Notes under the pieces: generated by a model
Told to the model about the DNA's origin: nothing
What the model saw: the letters and a program-made list of their open reading frames with translations, nothing else
The model's database searches: none
From: Boswellia sacra
Taxonomy: Eukaryota > Streptophyta > Magnoliopsida > Sapindales > Burseraceae
Assembly: GCA_013180625.2 (NCBI GenBank)
Contig: SNVD02010473.1
Coordinates: 2,728,001-2,792,000 of the forward strand
Reading direction: 5' to 3'
DNA length: 64,000 nt
Position numbers and translations under genes: made by a program
Part shown: positions 49,601 through 62,879 of the stretch, piece after piece
Layout: every line of letters starts with the position of its first letter
Numbering within the stretch: the first letter of the stretch is position 1

Positions 49601-52029
49601 TTGGAATTCCCCACTTCACAGCAATCTTTGCTATGAGACTTTTCTCCCATAATTTTAGGACTGCAGAAGCTAAGCCTTGAAGTCTCCTGTTCCTCCCTTC
49701 AGAGAAAAAGAGAGAAAAGATTTAATCAATGAACCTTGAATATCATGCAGACAAAAATCCATTGTGCACAACCTCCTATATCTGTTATGCAAAATCTCAA
49801 ACTTGATGACATGTTTAGGATTATATACAAATGCCTCACATGCCTATTACTAAAAGGAACATTTATGGTAGACAAGGCAATACCAAGGACAAAATGAGTA
49901 GGTAAAGGGCGAGCAAGCTTCCTCAAGTATGTCAGTTCCTCATCCGTCAGCTTTGATCTGGAATCTGGTGGACAAAGCCTAAACGGAGGCCTGAATCCAG
50001 GAACCACTTCTGGAAGCAAGTCTGCATCTACTGGCAGTGGCTTCCACATCCACCAATCGACAAAGCGTGGCCCTAGGCCATCTAATAATCTATCACCTTC
50101 CCTCTCATACAGTGACCTATCTATTGCTTGACTTCTAAGACTTTCTTCCATAAGAATGCTAGTTGGCATAAAGTCCTCTTGCCCATCCTCTCCACGCATG
50201 CTTTCGTCCACGGTATTGGTATTAAATTTTATTTGAGAAGAATTAAATTTATTTCCTAAATTCAAGTGGTTTAGCTTCGACAAAGGTGCTTCTTGACCAC
50301 CAGCAAAGCGTGGACGCATCTTAAAAGAAGATCTTGAAGTCAACCAATAATTTTCTCCTCTGTAAACAAAATGGGTGTCTTTCTTAGTCCAAATAACCAA
50401 GCCTCCTGTCTTCAGCTGTCCACAGACAAGAATTAAGAAAAACAATTATAGTCTAGAGTAAAGTTTCAGAACATAGTTAAATTACCATAAAATGTAAGGT
50501 TAATGCATATAACTTGTTTGCAAGTACAGTTTAACAGAGATGGTCATCAAAAAAGGAATCAGCAAAATATTTTAAGTGCTAGAAGATCTGAAGTTAAAGT
50601 ATTTAAAGCTGAATCTAACAAATAACTTTTGAAGGAAGTAAGCAATCAAATACGTACAGGTCTCCCTAGAAATCCCGTTATTGGATTGAGTAAAACAAAT
50701 GCCAATTCAGTTCAAGATTAGCAAGCTCAAAATGCCTAATAAGGGGTCTATCTTGTACCAAGGGTTACCCAGCATCATAATAAATTATAACTACAATGCA
50801 CAGACCAAAATACTAAAAGAAAATGTTATTGGCCATAACTATGATAATATTGGTTAAAAATAATAATAAATAAATAAAAAGATAAAGAGTTGTGAATGTT
50901 CAGTTTTATAAAATTTTTGAAATAGAGAAAAACATAAAAACTTAGGACAAAACTGGAGCAGAATTCCATTCCAGTGTATGCAACATACATTTTAATGTAA
51001 TCTCTAATCTTTCATAACAATTTTATAAACATTTAGGGTGTGTTTGTCTGTGTATTTCGAATATTTGTTTTTTAAATTTGAAAAGAACACGTGGCGATTA
51101 ATTTTAAATTTTTTAAATTTTGAAAAATATACGGTGATTAATATTAATTTAAATTCATTTTCATTAGAAAATACGTATTTTAAAAAAATAATTAGAAAAA
51201 AAGGAAACAAACGTAACCTTAATAATCCAAAATAACCCAAGTATAACACAAAATTAAAATCCTCCCTACATTCCCATCATAAGGTCACAAATCAAAGTTA
51301 AAATACCTCAAGAATTTCTCTTGCTCTATCCATATTTCGGCACAAAGGAACATCAAACTTCACCATGGCAAGCTCACTCCTCCTCCAAACCAATTTTATC
51401 TGAAAAACAACATTCTCAGTGACACCAGCTTTCATCACCTTCACCCACTTCCTCATCCCTCTAGCCTCACCCCTCAATCTGTAAAGCAAATCCTTATCAA
51501 GACTCATCTCCGCTTTAGTCACCACCTTTTCTTTCTTCATCCTCCTGAACACAAACCTCTCCTCCTTCAACCACGGCATTTTCCCGCCAAAACCATACTC
51601 CTCCTCATCACCATCAACGTTCTCAAAACACCCTCCAAACTCGAATTTCTCCAAACCCTTCCGGGTATCATTCAAGACTTGATTTGTCTGAAGTTTTTCA
51701 ATGTTTCGAATAATATTTTTCATGGCTTTGTTGCCTCTAACGCCGCTTTCTTTACCAGTCAAAGGGCGGTCTGCCTTCTCAAGACTCTTCTTTGTTCTGG
51801 GTGGGGACGGAGTGACGATTTCATGGGGCTGCATAAGGGGAGAAGACCTCACCCATGGAGGTGTAGGCATTTTAACAGGCACATTAGGGAGTGCAACGGG
51901 GCTTGGCGAGAGTGAGTCTTCTGGGTGTTTGAGTTGGAATGTTTTGGGAGAGTCCTGGTTTGGGTTTAAGGAGGAAGAAATGGGAGGATAACATTGGAAT
52001 TGAAGGGAGACAGAGAGAGCGGAACGCAT
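46642..52029 (-). CDS. CRS1: CRM-domain group II intron splicing factor, CRS1-like (eight exons)
   Basis: Nuclear-encoded chloroplast RNA-binding protein; CRS1 in other plants promotes splicing of the atpF group II intron. Exons (minus): 52029-51307, 50415-49884, 49696-49566, 49032-48682, 48605-48449, 47422-47130, 46980-46921, 46689-46642, giving 764 residues in phase. The N-terminus is Ser/Pro-rich and low in acidic residues, like a plastid transit peptide, followed by [10 protein letters not shown]. Three CRM domains: about 165-265 ([16 protein letters not shown]), about 395-500 ([35 protein letters not shown]) and about 610-715 ([36 protein letters not shown]). A coiled, charged stretch (about 545-590) separates CRM2 and CRM3. 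Intron 3 has a GC donor (AAG|GCAAGT, donor at 49565-49564). CFM2/CFM3 paralogs are the alternative, but three domains and this length favour CRS1. Confidence 0.85.
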
Positions 52030-53346
52030 GAGTGGTGATGATGGTGAGTTTATTGAAGAGAGTTGTTTGATACTTCACTTCTTGTTTAGTTGTCGGAAGA
52101 TTTGCCAGAACAGAGTTCAGCCAAGCCAACAACTAACAAAAATATCCGCTTTTTCATGGCGGGGAATGCGACTGCACTGCACCACCAAATTAGGATAACT
52201 TCTGACTTATAATAGCTAGTAATTTATGTCATTCATTCACTGTTTTGAGTATTTGGGAAAATAATTAAAATTATTAGTGATTTTTAAAAATTAATAATCT
52301 TTATATAAAAAATAATGATAATAATAACGTAGACATATACTAATATATTATACAGATACAATTTACAAGAGGTGTAGAACTGTAGAATTGTTGAACATAT
52401 GCTTATATATCAAAAAAATTAAAAAAATTATTATAATTTTGATTATTTTTTAAAATTCACCATAATAGATTAGATTGTAACAATTCTTAAGCCTTTTACT
52501 ATGCAAAATTATGTGGGATTTTTATAAAAATGATTAAAATTATAGAAAACTTTTTTTTTTAAATCACTTTTACAAAAATTTATGCATCATATTCAACTGC
52601 TAGCTCCCAAAGTTTTTATATTTAAACACTTGACCACCCAAATGCGAGATATTGATTTTTGTCATACAGTTATTATTCTTTTTAATTTTATATCCCAACT
52701 AAATTGTAGTATGTTGAATTTTATGAGATACACATATAAATCCACTTAAATGAAGGCCAGTGGTATTGGTGCATCAAATGACAAGCATTCTGACCAGGAC
52801 CCATCATAGCTTTCAGTTAAAGCAAACCGACTTTATCGGTACCATATTCATTGGAAAGTATCTTGGTTAAAAACATTTACAGTTGAGGGTTACTGGAGCA
52901 TTTTCCATCCAGAATTCTTTCAGTCTTTCTTCTTTCATCTCAGTGAACTTCTATGTAGATGGTGATATAAAAAATTATGAAACAGAAGGCACCAGAGAAA
53001 AGAGGAAAGATAGATCTTTGCGGTTCACTTTTCTAATTAAAAGAAGTTTAGTTGGGAGAAAAATATACTTCATTCTAGATATGCCCCAGAAATTGTACAA
53101 GAAAACTTACCAAGCTTCCAGGGCTATAGAGCTTAAGACTAGCAGCAAACTGAATATGAGGGGAAACCTCAGAACGATTATTTCTTCTCTAACACCAACT
53201 TTATAGTCATGGACACTAAAAGAACTACAATCAACATGATTTACATGCAAAAGACAACATACCTCAGAAGAAACCCAACCAGACACCAAGTCTAACCAAG
53301 ATGACCATCTAAATCTTTTTCCAAAACCAATTCAGTGTAAGCTGCC
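52030..53346. other. Promoter of the CRS1-like gene and 3' flank of the desaturase
   Basis: 52030-52250 precedes the minus-strand CRS1-like start and probably holds its leader and promoter. 52250-52750 is AT-rich. 52870-53346 should contain the desaturase 3' UTR. No further gene or transposon was recognised. Confidence 0.5.
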
Positions 53347-56300
53347 TTACATCATCTTCCCTCCCACTTCATCAACAGGGTCACGTAGGGTTCCAAGCAT
53401 CCAATCCATCCATATAGTATAGTGACCATAATTATGACGATATGTGGTATGGTGAATGGTGTGGTAGGCAGCACCCATCACGGGCCATAGTTTGCCATTG
53501 ATGCAATCATGAATGTTTGCTGTCCATATGGCCTCAAGGAATAATAGTGCTATATGCGTTGTAAAATGAATTGGCACTATGAAGAGTGATATAACATGCG
53601 GTACTGCCTGCAGTATACCATCCAGCGGGTGAAATGCCAAACCTGAAACAAGGAGATATTTCTCAGTCTAATAGATCAAGAAGCTAGATATGACAATCCG
53701 AAAAGAACATTAGGAGTTAAAAGGGTGAATTGAAAGCCATCTTGGAAAAAGAACTCTAAATTAGCCAAAATACAAAGATGCAGTTTGCGCCAATCTCTTC
53801 AGATCTTTGAACAAAACTGTACTTGATAGGAAAGAAGACACACAAGTAATAAAAAACATATAAAGATGTTAAGGACTTTAAAAGCAGCATCACTACAATT
53901 TCATTAATTCCATCCTCAAGTAATAAATAAAAGAGTCAACTTATTAGGGTGAATCTGCAAGATCATACAGGTTAAGTCAAACAGAGAATAAATCTTCACG
54001 GGAAGGGAGGAAGACCAAACATTAAACTAGGAGATGGATCAAAAAGATTAATTAAATTAACAAGTTCTACAGTAAGGAGAAAATTTTTCAGTAACTGAAA
54101 CAGTATTTTAACCATCCTTATTCTGTCACTAACCTTTTTCCATCGCTCTTAATTCAAAACTTAGTGCAGAAAATAATGCTTAGAATTTTTGCTTTTATCG
54201 TCTTTACACTGGCTTGCCTCAGCAAAGGCACAAGGCATAAGAGTTTAATAGGTGTACTAGCGTGAGACAACAAAATAGTACAAGGATTGCACCAAATAAG
54301 GAATTTAAGGGGGTTTAAAATCTCTTTCAAAGCTATTAAAGAGTCAATATTTAAGAAAGCTAGTGAAGCTAAAACTATTAGCAATTCAGAACTTCACCAT
54401 TAAGATCAAGACGCATGCATCAGTGTGCAAAATATCAGTGTCTGGCACAACAAGAAGAAAAGATTCAACAATGAACATTTCCAAGAAAATAGGGGGATGT
54501 ACAACCGGTATAAATAGATAAGAAACCCCAAAAAAAGGTCCACCGAACACATATGGAACTGCTCTTCGTGACAGCAGAAGAAGCATAAATCCAAACTCGC
54601 AAAACAGTTACCTGCCTACATCACATCTTCTCATTACAGAGAAACACTCTTATTTCTTATGCAAGAAGTGAAATAGATTTCTAATTTTAGAACCATCTTT
54701 TGTAATTTCTCAAATTAATCTTTTCCTTGAGTCAACGTCAATCAATGAAACAATATTGTAGTTTTTCCTCAAGAAAGAAAAAATAATCAAAGAGATTTTC
54801 TCATTCTGAAGACAGAGCAATAAATCTGTCCTAAGAGCAGCCACAACATAAACCACGAAATGAAAAAGTAAACTAAGAAAAACTAAGAACATACCAGCAA
54901 ATGGAGAAAGAGTATTCTGCTTGTTGTAGATATGATGGACAGCATGAAGATGCTTGTATAGAAATTTTATGTCATGCAACTCTCTGTGCATCCAATATAT
55001 CCCGAATTCCACCATTACAAGATATATAGCCAAATACACCAGGTAGGCAAGCCAACCAACATCACTTATTCTAGAGAAACACTTTGTCCAGCCATTTTCA
55101 ATCATGTACTCAGAAAGAGTTGGAAGGGCAGTGTACCATGGCATGGCCTTCATGGCAACATAAATTTGCAATAGCATGGCCTTTCTAGAAGGGATGGCAT
55201 CTGTATGGAATGTCCAAAAGAAAACACGATGTCATTTTAGGCCCCGGTAGAAGAGATACTCCACCAAATTATCAGCAAACAATGAATAACATTCCCAAGT
55301 CTCACTTTTATCCACATGCATTACTTTTCTTAGGCTAAAAATACGAATCATGGCCATTTAACATAACAAAATCATCTTCAAACAGAAAAGTACCAGTCAA
55401 AACTCGCATTATTCTATGCAGAGGCATTCTAATATGACTAATAACCAAAAAAGAGAGAGAGGAGTACTCTAATCCATACTATGAAAATTTTAAGCACGAA
55501 GCAAGAGAAGTTCTTCTTCAACTATGACCTTCGATCATTTTGGAGTCAAGTTGATTCTTAATTGCTTTAGATTACCGAACACATCCTATACCAAATGTCT
55601 AAAAAATTGCAGTATTCTGCAATGAACATTTTATTCACAAACAAGGGAAAATTTTCTGACTTGTTGACCGTAACAAGTATGAAACAGAGGGTAAAAGATT
55701 TTCTACTGTATAGACATGGAAAATTATAGGCATCTACCAAAGTTTTTTTTTTTTTTTTTAAATTCTAATATGATAAAAGCCCTTATGAAAAGTCTACATA
55801 AATTTAACAACTTTTGCATAAAGAGTCCAAAAACTTAACCTTTTATGGGGTAGCCAATCAAGAAGGTTCACGGAAAAACAAGAATCATTGAGCCATTCGG
55901 ATCATAAAGATCAAGCACGTGAAGACATTTGATACTATCATGAAAAATATTTGATAAGAATAGAATACTGACAAAATTAAAGATGTAGCATCCCATCCAT
56001 TGATTAAAAACGAACCACAACAGAACCACTAATCAGAATCAATTTATCACTATGTGTTTGACTTTACTGGACAATATCCCAATCTAACAACTGATCTGAT
56101 TCATCTGACGCGATCGGTTATAACTTGTTTGATCAATTGACTAAAAATCAACAACCCATCAAAACCAAAAACCAGTCTGCAAGACAACCCTTTTCATGCA
56201 TTCTCCAATCAAGAACCAAACCGAACCTATCTCATCTCATCCATAACAGAATCATCCCAACAAAACAACAAATAAAACTCCCACCTAAAAGAAATGTATT

Positions 56301-56560
56301 AAATACAGAGACATGCATATATGCCTGAGTAAGTCTGTACCTTTAGGGACATAAACGTTGCGTTTCAAGTAGTAGATGTAGAAGCACCACAAGAACCCAG
56401 AAACGAGGTAGAGAAGAGAGCCGGCAAGGTAGTTACGTAGCCAAGTCTGGAGCATGTGAGGGAGAGGCTCCCACAGTCTGGAGGGTAACAAGTTGGACAA
56501 GACAATGCGGTTGTAGAAAGTGGCCTCGTCGACGAAGAATTGCAGATAATCCTCCCCCAT
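53347..56560 (-). CDS. STE1: Delta7-sterol C5(6)-desaturase (three exons)
   Basis: ER membrane enzyme that introduces the C5 double bond into delta7-sterols, a step toward campesterol, sitosterol and brassinosteroids (STE1/DWF7 in Arabidopsis). Exons (minus): 56560-56341, 55200-54895, 53642-53347, all GT-AG and in phase, 273 residues (Arabidopsis protein about 280). The N-terminus [21 protein letters not shown] and the DAIPSRKAM region are family-typical. The di-iron histidine boxes are HRELH (145-149), HAVHH (159-163) and HTIHH (236-240). Several hydrophobic spans (about 44-66, 122-142, 190-215) fit a multi-pass protein. The gene looks intact. Confidence 0.93.
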
Positions 56561-58739
56561 TGGGTGGTGCCGGCGCCCAGAGATTTAGAGAGAGAAAGAA
56601 AACAAAGGAAGGGGAGAGGAGAGGAGACACAAGTGAGTTGGAAATATTTTTGTTTTTGTTTTTGTTTGTTTTTTTCAGCGCTTGAGATTCCTGTACGAGA
56701 GTGAACAGAGTGTTTAGCAGTGTTTTGTTGTCATTGAATCCAAAAAAAAAAAAACATACAAGTAGAAGGAAAGAGAGAGACTAATTAATTAAACAAATAT
56801 CTACACTTCGACGCCTTTTTGTGGTTACATGTTGCTTGTTTTACATTTTTACAACGGTTCAATCATGTTCTGACACGTAATCATTTTAATTGATGAATTA
56901 ATTATTTTGATATCGCATTAATTTAAAAAAAAGATAAAATTAAATAAAAAACGCGGTTGCTGGAAGGGCAAAGTGGGAAAATCGCCTTCACGTATAGAGG
57001 AGAGTTTGGCGCTGGAGTTGGACCATACAGGGACCCGGACTCGACACTTTGGCTACGGTGGCGGCCGTGGCTGTCTCACTCTCGTCTCACGTTGGCCTCT
57101 CCACCCTCACGATCACGAACCCCCTTTATATGTGTGGTCTGTAACTTACACAAAACATGATCACTTCACTTATTATTAAACTTATGATATGATTTTAAAA
57201 ATTTTAGAAATTATTTATTTTTTATAATTGTTTTATTAATAACAATATTTTTAAATAAAAAGTCCAATCTGTCTATGCTTAACGGCTTGACTTGACTCTG
57301 CTCTGCGGGTAGTGCGTGTCTGTAGACCAGCTACTCCGCGCGTGCGTACCCTGATGCGAAGCGACCTCTTTCTTAGAGTTAAAAGAGTTTTTTCAAAAAA
57401 GCTTGCTCCGTTCTGACGTCGTTTCGGTTGGTTGCGCATGTATATTATGGGCAAGGCCAGCTTCTATTTGACCAACCAAATTCGCTCATTAGAATGGATA
57501 CGTTAATTACTATCAAACTTATTAATTATTGATTCACCCATATACTGCTACTTACTATAAAAATAGAAATAATATCCAACTTCGGAATTAAAAATGCCTC
57601 TCTTAATTATACACATTAGATACAATAATGATGAAGATGATGATGTGACATCATTATAGTAATATTCAAAGAACTTTTACATCTTAAATTTAAAAATAAA
57701 TGGGAGTTTAGAAATTTCTTTGCATTTTTTTTTTAAAGATTTTGCAAACACGGCCATGAAATACCAGAGATAGGAAACGCCTATACCGCCCAAAGATTCT
57801 GACCATAATTGTAATTTTCCAATTCGTCAAACTAATTAATGACGAATGCGTTCTTTCTTATCTCTCTCTCGCCCTCCCTCGCCATGCATATCTCTTATTC
57901 TCTTTATCTGTTTACTATGTTTCATCGTCAAATGCTCAATTTTAATGAAATTAAAACATTTTTTAATGACGTAACGTTAAACATTTTTTTTGGTTATTAA
58001 CGACTCTTCTGTTAATTATTCTTTAAAGTTAAACAATTTTTAATTTTTATACACAAAAACCAAGAAAAAAATTATTCTCATACAAACAAAATCATATGGT
58101 TGACTTCAAATTATCCACTGCTAGGATTTTTTAATATTCATTAATAATTAATACCAGCTTTGACAATTTGAATGATACCCATTAGTTCTCGAGAATTAAA
58201 TCTCTCAACTGTGCAAAATTAATATAACATTAAAGTGAAAATTCATGGTCTTAACTCTTCAAATAGGTAAAGTGTGTTAGTTAATTTTACAGTTTTTTAG
58301 ATTCTATTAACTACTAAAATTAAAATATTAGGACAACGTTATTAATAAATTCAATTTCTATGACTACTAGCACCAAATCACATCATTGGAAAAAATTCAA
58401 GTAGGCTAAGGTTAGGACAAAATCATTGATTCATTGTTCAAAATTAAATATTCCTAGATACTTACGGGAAAAAATAACAATTAATGTAAGATTACTTATT
58501 CGTAACTTATGTTTGAGAACACATTTTGAAATTTGAAAGAATATGTGATGTCACGATTGGATTTTTTTTATAATAGAAATACCATAAAGCACGAAACAAG
58601 ATCCATGATACGAAAACAAAAATCAAAATGAAGAAAAAGATCTTACATATATATATTAAACAAATCATATATGAGATTTTTTTGTGTAATAAAGCAAGTT
58701 GTAAATCAATGATTAAATTAACCAACTAACAAGAAGGGT
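56561..58739. other. Intergenic DNA between the desaturase and the GT14 gene
   Basis: 56561-56760 is the likely leader and promoter of the desaturase (AG-rich, then T-rich). 56950-57450 is relatively GC-rich with short overlapping frames on both strands but no family signature. The rest is AT-rich. No gene, RNA or intact mobile element was recognised. Confidence 0.5.
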
Positions 58740-60588
58740 TCAACCCTTAAGTCTTAACAAAGGCTTTAGTGTGCTAGGCATAAACTTTCTCGCAAAGAGA
58801 AAACACAATGAAGTGGTATTGCCATTATATATACATTGTGATCCATTCCGAATTCGATTCAACAACTCAACTCTAACATCAATCCATCCAAATTTCCTAG
58901 GATGAGATCCGCCTTTCGTCCAATCGACCCAATTAATGCTTCTATTCGAGTTTAATTCGGGGTAAAGCATGCCTACTAGTGTTGGAATATAATGTTCGTC
59001 CATGTAACAAGGTGGGAGACAAAATTTTTCAAAGATGGGATAGTATTTGGTATCGGAGACAATGTGTGTGGCTAGGTCACGGTGCACTTCAAACCATTGA
59101 GACCCTTTTCGCCAATTTGTGATGTTTATAATGGGCCACATTTTGGGGTCGTATCGGCCTCGGCCTTCACTTCTCGGGTCGTCAAACGAGCCCAAGAAGC
59201 TTAAGTTTGAGTCGATGAGATAATCATAAATGGTTTTGAAGCTAAATACAGGAATGCAAGATTCAGAGAGCAAGACAAATCTTTGATTGGAGATGTCGAA
59301 GAGGGCGTTTGCCAAGAGTCGCCTTTCAGCATCAATCATTGTTTTGGTTCCCCAGTAGACTGGCTGTAGCAACCAAAAAGATATATAAGTGGCAATGGTT
59401 GCTTGAATCATGAGATAAACAAATCTTTCTACATAAATCAGAAAAATTTGTTACGTTGTTGGTCCATAAAATTATCAAATTGATAATAATAATTAGAATG
59501 TGTATCAGCCAATTACTTTCATTAAATTAATATATTTTTTCTTATGAATTTTTTATATTAATTACTAAAACAAGCAAAAGATTAAAGAAAATAACCAAAT
59601 TTGAGGGGTATTGTTTTGATTTTTAGTAGATTCAATTTTTTTTTGTTGTCCGGCAAAATTTAATCTTAAATGATAAAAATATCTTTAGATAAGAGGAAAT
59701 AATGTTGAAATATACTTTTTAGCATGTCAATACACACTATTTATATAAGTGTTACGCATCAACTTATAATGTCTGATAAGTGAATCATCTCTCAACCCTA
59801 TATATCTAACAGGTAAAGTGTCCGTTAACCCGTCAATTGGCTATGCAATAATAAGAATTTAAGGTTTAGTTAACTTTTGAACACCTCCTCTAAACTTGAT
59901 TATTTACATAATTATGGTAAAAAGTAAATGTTGACATATTAAATCACATATCCAACATATTATTCTGTACATGAAAGTGTTTAGATAAGTATAAAAATTT
60001 GGAAAGAAGCGTATATACCTGGCTGGGAATTCTTCTAGCATAGAAGACAGAAGTTTGATTCACAATACCAACATAAGAGGGATGTGAGTGCACATAAATG
60101 GAGTAAAGGCCTTGATGGCCTTGAAAGAACTTCTCCCACAATGGAGCTAACGGAAGAGGCCCTCTTGTCAAGAACATGAATGCCACCTTTGGAACCATTG
60201 ATGATGGAACTTCCGGAACCATTGATGATGCTCTCCTCAACAACTCGTCATCACTCATATTGTGCATGCATGTGGTCAAAGTTTGTTCTCTCAATGAAAC
60301 GCCAGTATGGTAAGTCTGCATGGCTAGTGGTGGTCGCAATCGTGGTGGTGGCGGTGGCGGCAAAACATTGGTTGCTAGTAGAGACAATCGTTTAGGCTCT
60401 GAAACAGGCAAAATAACAGCTTGAATTTTGGTGATGAATGCGAAGTTGAGATATAAATTAGTAGCAGCAAAGGCTCCAAGTAAGAAACCAATAACAAAAG
60501 TCATAAAACGAGAAAAATGATATTTTAGCTGCAAATGTGTATTAGCAGACTTTGAAATGGATTGAAACTGATGTTGCTCATTGGCCAT
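58740..60588 (-). CDS. GT14 / BC10-like (core-2/I-branching domain) glycosyltransferase
   Basis: Type II membrane protein, probably in the Golgi, of the plant DUF266/GT14 family related to beta-1,6-N-acetylglucosaminyltransferases and rice BC10 (cell-wall and arabinogalactan-protein effects). The substrate is unknown. Exons (minus): 60588-60019 and 59363-58740, phase-0 GT-AG intron of 655 bp, 397 residues. A short cytosolic N-terminus is followed by one membrane anchor (about 29-52), a Pro-rich stem ([11 protein letters not shown]) and the catalytic domain: [93 protein letters not shown]. Some family members have this two-exon structure. The gene looks intact. Confidence 0.92.
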
Positions 60589-62191
60589 ATGTCGAATGTT
60601 GATATGAAGAGGTAGATTGGATTGATTGATTGTCTGTTAAATTGACAATCTTGTTTGTAACTGACTAGATAATACTTGTAATTAGGTTTAAGGATACGAA
60701 AACTAATTAGAAATTAATTATTACTCACTAAATCATGGTAATGCAAATCAAACCCACTAGTATATATTTGTGTTTGGTAAGTCAAATGAAATAGAGAGGC
60801 GCCAGTTTTTGTTAGGTTTTGTGCCAAAATTGATCAATACCGGGACGATGGGCTGCAATACTTCACCGATGGGAATTGATTAAAAAAGAAAGAGACAAGA
60901 TAACAAAATGGATGATTCCTAGAGGTTAGGCAAGTTACCACAATTTTTACCTTCATTGCAAGTGCCCCTAGTATTAATTGTTGCTTTTTTTTTTAAATGA
61001 AATAATAATAATACTCATTTACAAACTCTTCATACAACTCATCCGTCATCAAAAATACAAATTTATAACTCAATCATATAAATTGATATGGTGTTATACG
61101 CTTTTATGTGAACTTTGATTAACCTTTTATAAAATATTTTTAATTATAAAAATATTTGATTGATTAAAAAAAAGATTTTGGATAAATTTATTATCGAACG
61201 TAAGAAGCTTTAAAGAAATATTGAACTATATGCTCCGTTGGAAAGACTTTCTAAGCCTTTCTTTGAAGTACATTTATAGTTAAAAACTTTTAAAAGATTA
61301 AAATTTTATCCGATTCATATGTGTAGTTCTAAAAAAAACCATTTTTTGATACAAAATTAAGAAATAATTTTTATTATTTTCCAAAATATATAATTATTAA
61401 AAAAATTTTAGAACTGATGATAAGTGATTTTCGAATAATATTTTTATTAGGAAGTCATAAATTAATTTGAGGAAATATTGTCATTCTTATTAATTTGAGT
61501 TTAATTTCTTCTATTATTTCTCCTATTTCATCTATCTACGTGTCTCTCCTTGTCTTTTAATTTGAGGTTCGGATTCCTTAAATTAAAAGAAAGAAATAAT
61601 AGAAAAACTTTTAATTTGAGGTTCGGATTCCTTAAATTAAAATAGAGAAATAATAGAAAAAATTGACAAAGAAGTAGAGCGAAATTGAGGGAGAAAAATA
61701 ATCATTTTATTAAAAGATAAAAAATCCATATTCAACAATCTAAGAAATAAAATAACTAAAGACACTTATTTGTAGTTTTGACAATCATAACTTGACTAGA
61801 AAATATAATATAATTCCAACTAAATAAAAAAATACTAAAACTATTAACTAGGAAAATAACTTAAATTATAATTACTTCCAAATTAGAAAACCAAAATACG
61901 TAATAATAGTCAAAATTTATAATTAATTAAAATCCATAAAATCAAAATTAATATTCATAATTTATTTTTAACATGTCCTACATCCCTTAGTATTAAATTA
62001 TCATAGTAATTAAAAAAATTAAAATTTTAAATCGATCACTCTAAGTCATATTTTAATAATAGTGGCATTTTCAAGCGGAATCTGCACCGTTTCACTCCCT
62101 TCAAAACTTTCCCAAAACGCAAGGCTCTACTGCCGTTTTGGTGCTTTCTTTCGTTTGGCTCGCTGATGATTTTTTTGCAGAAAACAAAGCG
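60589..62191. other. AT-rich intergenic DNA with a 54-bp tandem duplication
   Basis: Probable divergent promoter region between the minus-strand GT14 gene and the plus-strand small-protein gene. It contains a perfect-looking tandem duplication of 54 bp (61554-61607 and 61608-61661, core TTTGAGGTTCGGATTCCTTA). No coding signature was seen. Confidence 0.6.
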
Positions 62192-62302
62192 ATGGACAAG
62201 GAAGAAGACGAAAGAAGAGAAGCAGCAATAGCATCAACCCAGTCTTTGCAGCCAAATTTCAACCCAAAGGGCGTCAGCCAAGACCAGCTTTCAAAGTTTC
62301 GA
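62192..62302 (+). CDS. First exon of a small, acidic, conserved-looking plant protein (partial)
   Basis: ATG 62192 opens MDKEEDERREAAIASTQSLQ, continuing PNFNPKGVSQDQLSKFR up to a phase-0 donor CGA|GTAATT at 62303. The acidic start, the AAIAST...LQPNF core and the QLSKF end look like a genuine N-terminal exon; I recall similar short uncharacterised plant proteins. The remaining exons were not found before 62880, where a LINE fragment begins, and may lie beyond the window. Function unknown. The start is preceded by a leader with no stop-separated alternative. Confidence 0.55.
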
Positions 62303-62870
62303 GTAATTATTATCATCTATTCACTACCGCTTTTTAATCTGTTAATTAACATGTAATTTGTGTATGTTGATTGGTGTTGTTGGTCTGTTTTTCTTCAAAT
62401 TTTGAATCTCTATTGAAAATTATGGGAACCCAGACGGACAGATTCTATGAAACATTGTTGGTGTAGGTAAGAGTGACTGTGAGGCAATAGATGGCTCTGG
62501 AACAGAAGTTTTGGAGACCTCATTGCAGTATGATTAAATAAGTATGAGATTTTTTGATTGAATTGTTATTGGGAATTATTGTGAGCTTTTTCTTGGTTGG
62601 AATTTGGACCATTTCATTTAGGCATCATTCTGTTAAAAAGGTGGTAAAGGTGCTTGGAAGTGATGATTTTTCAATTTTCATTAGCAAAGTTTTTCATAAT
62701 ATGCATAAATAGATATGTTGTTTGCACATTGATCTGTTGTATATCTGGTAGGATTTTGTACATTTTGGCAATCTTATGAGGCTTAAGAGATCAAGCATAC
62801 ACTGTTTCGGAGTTTGTTTTATGAAGAACAAAAGATAGGGTTAGATTCACAACCTAAAATTACTTCCTTC
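62303..62870 (+). other. Presumed intron after the small-protein exon
   Basis: T-rich plus-strand DNA typical of a plant intron. I could not identify a convincing second exon in it. The 62460-62530 stretch is less AT-rich but shows no family match. Confidence 0.4.
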
Positions 62871-62879
62871 TTTTATAAC

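Noticed and set aside
57000..57460. GC-richer patch with frames on both strands as a gene
   Set aside because: The translations are mutually overlapping shadows without any motif; no splice-supported model could be built.
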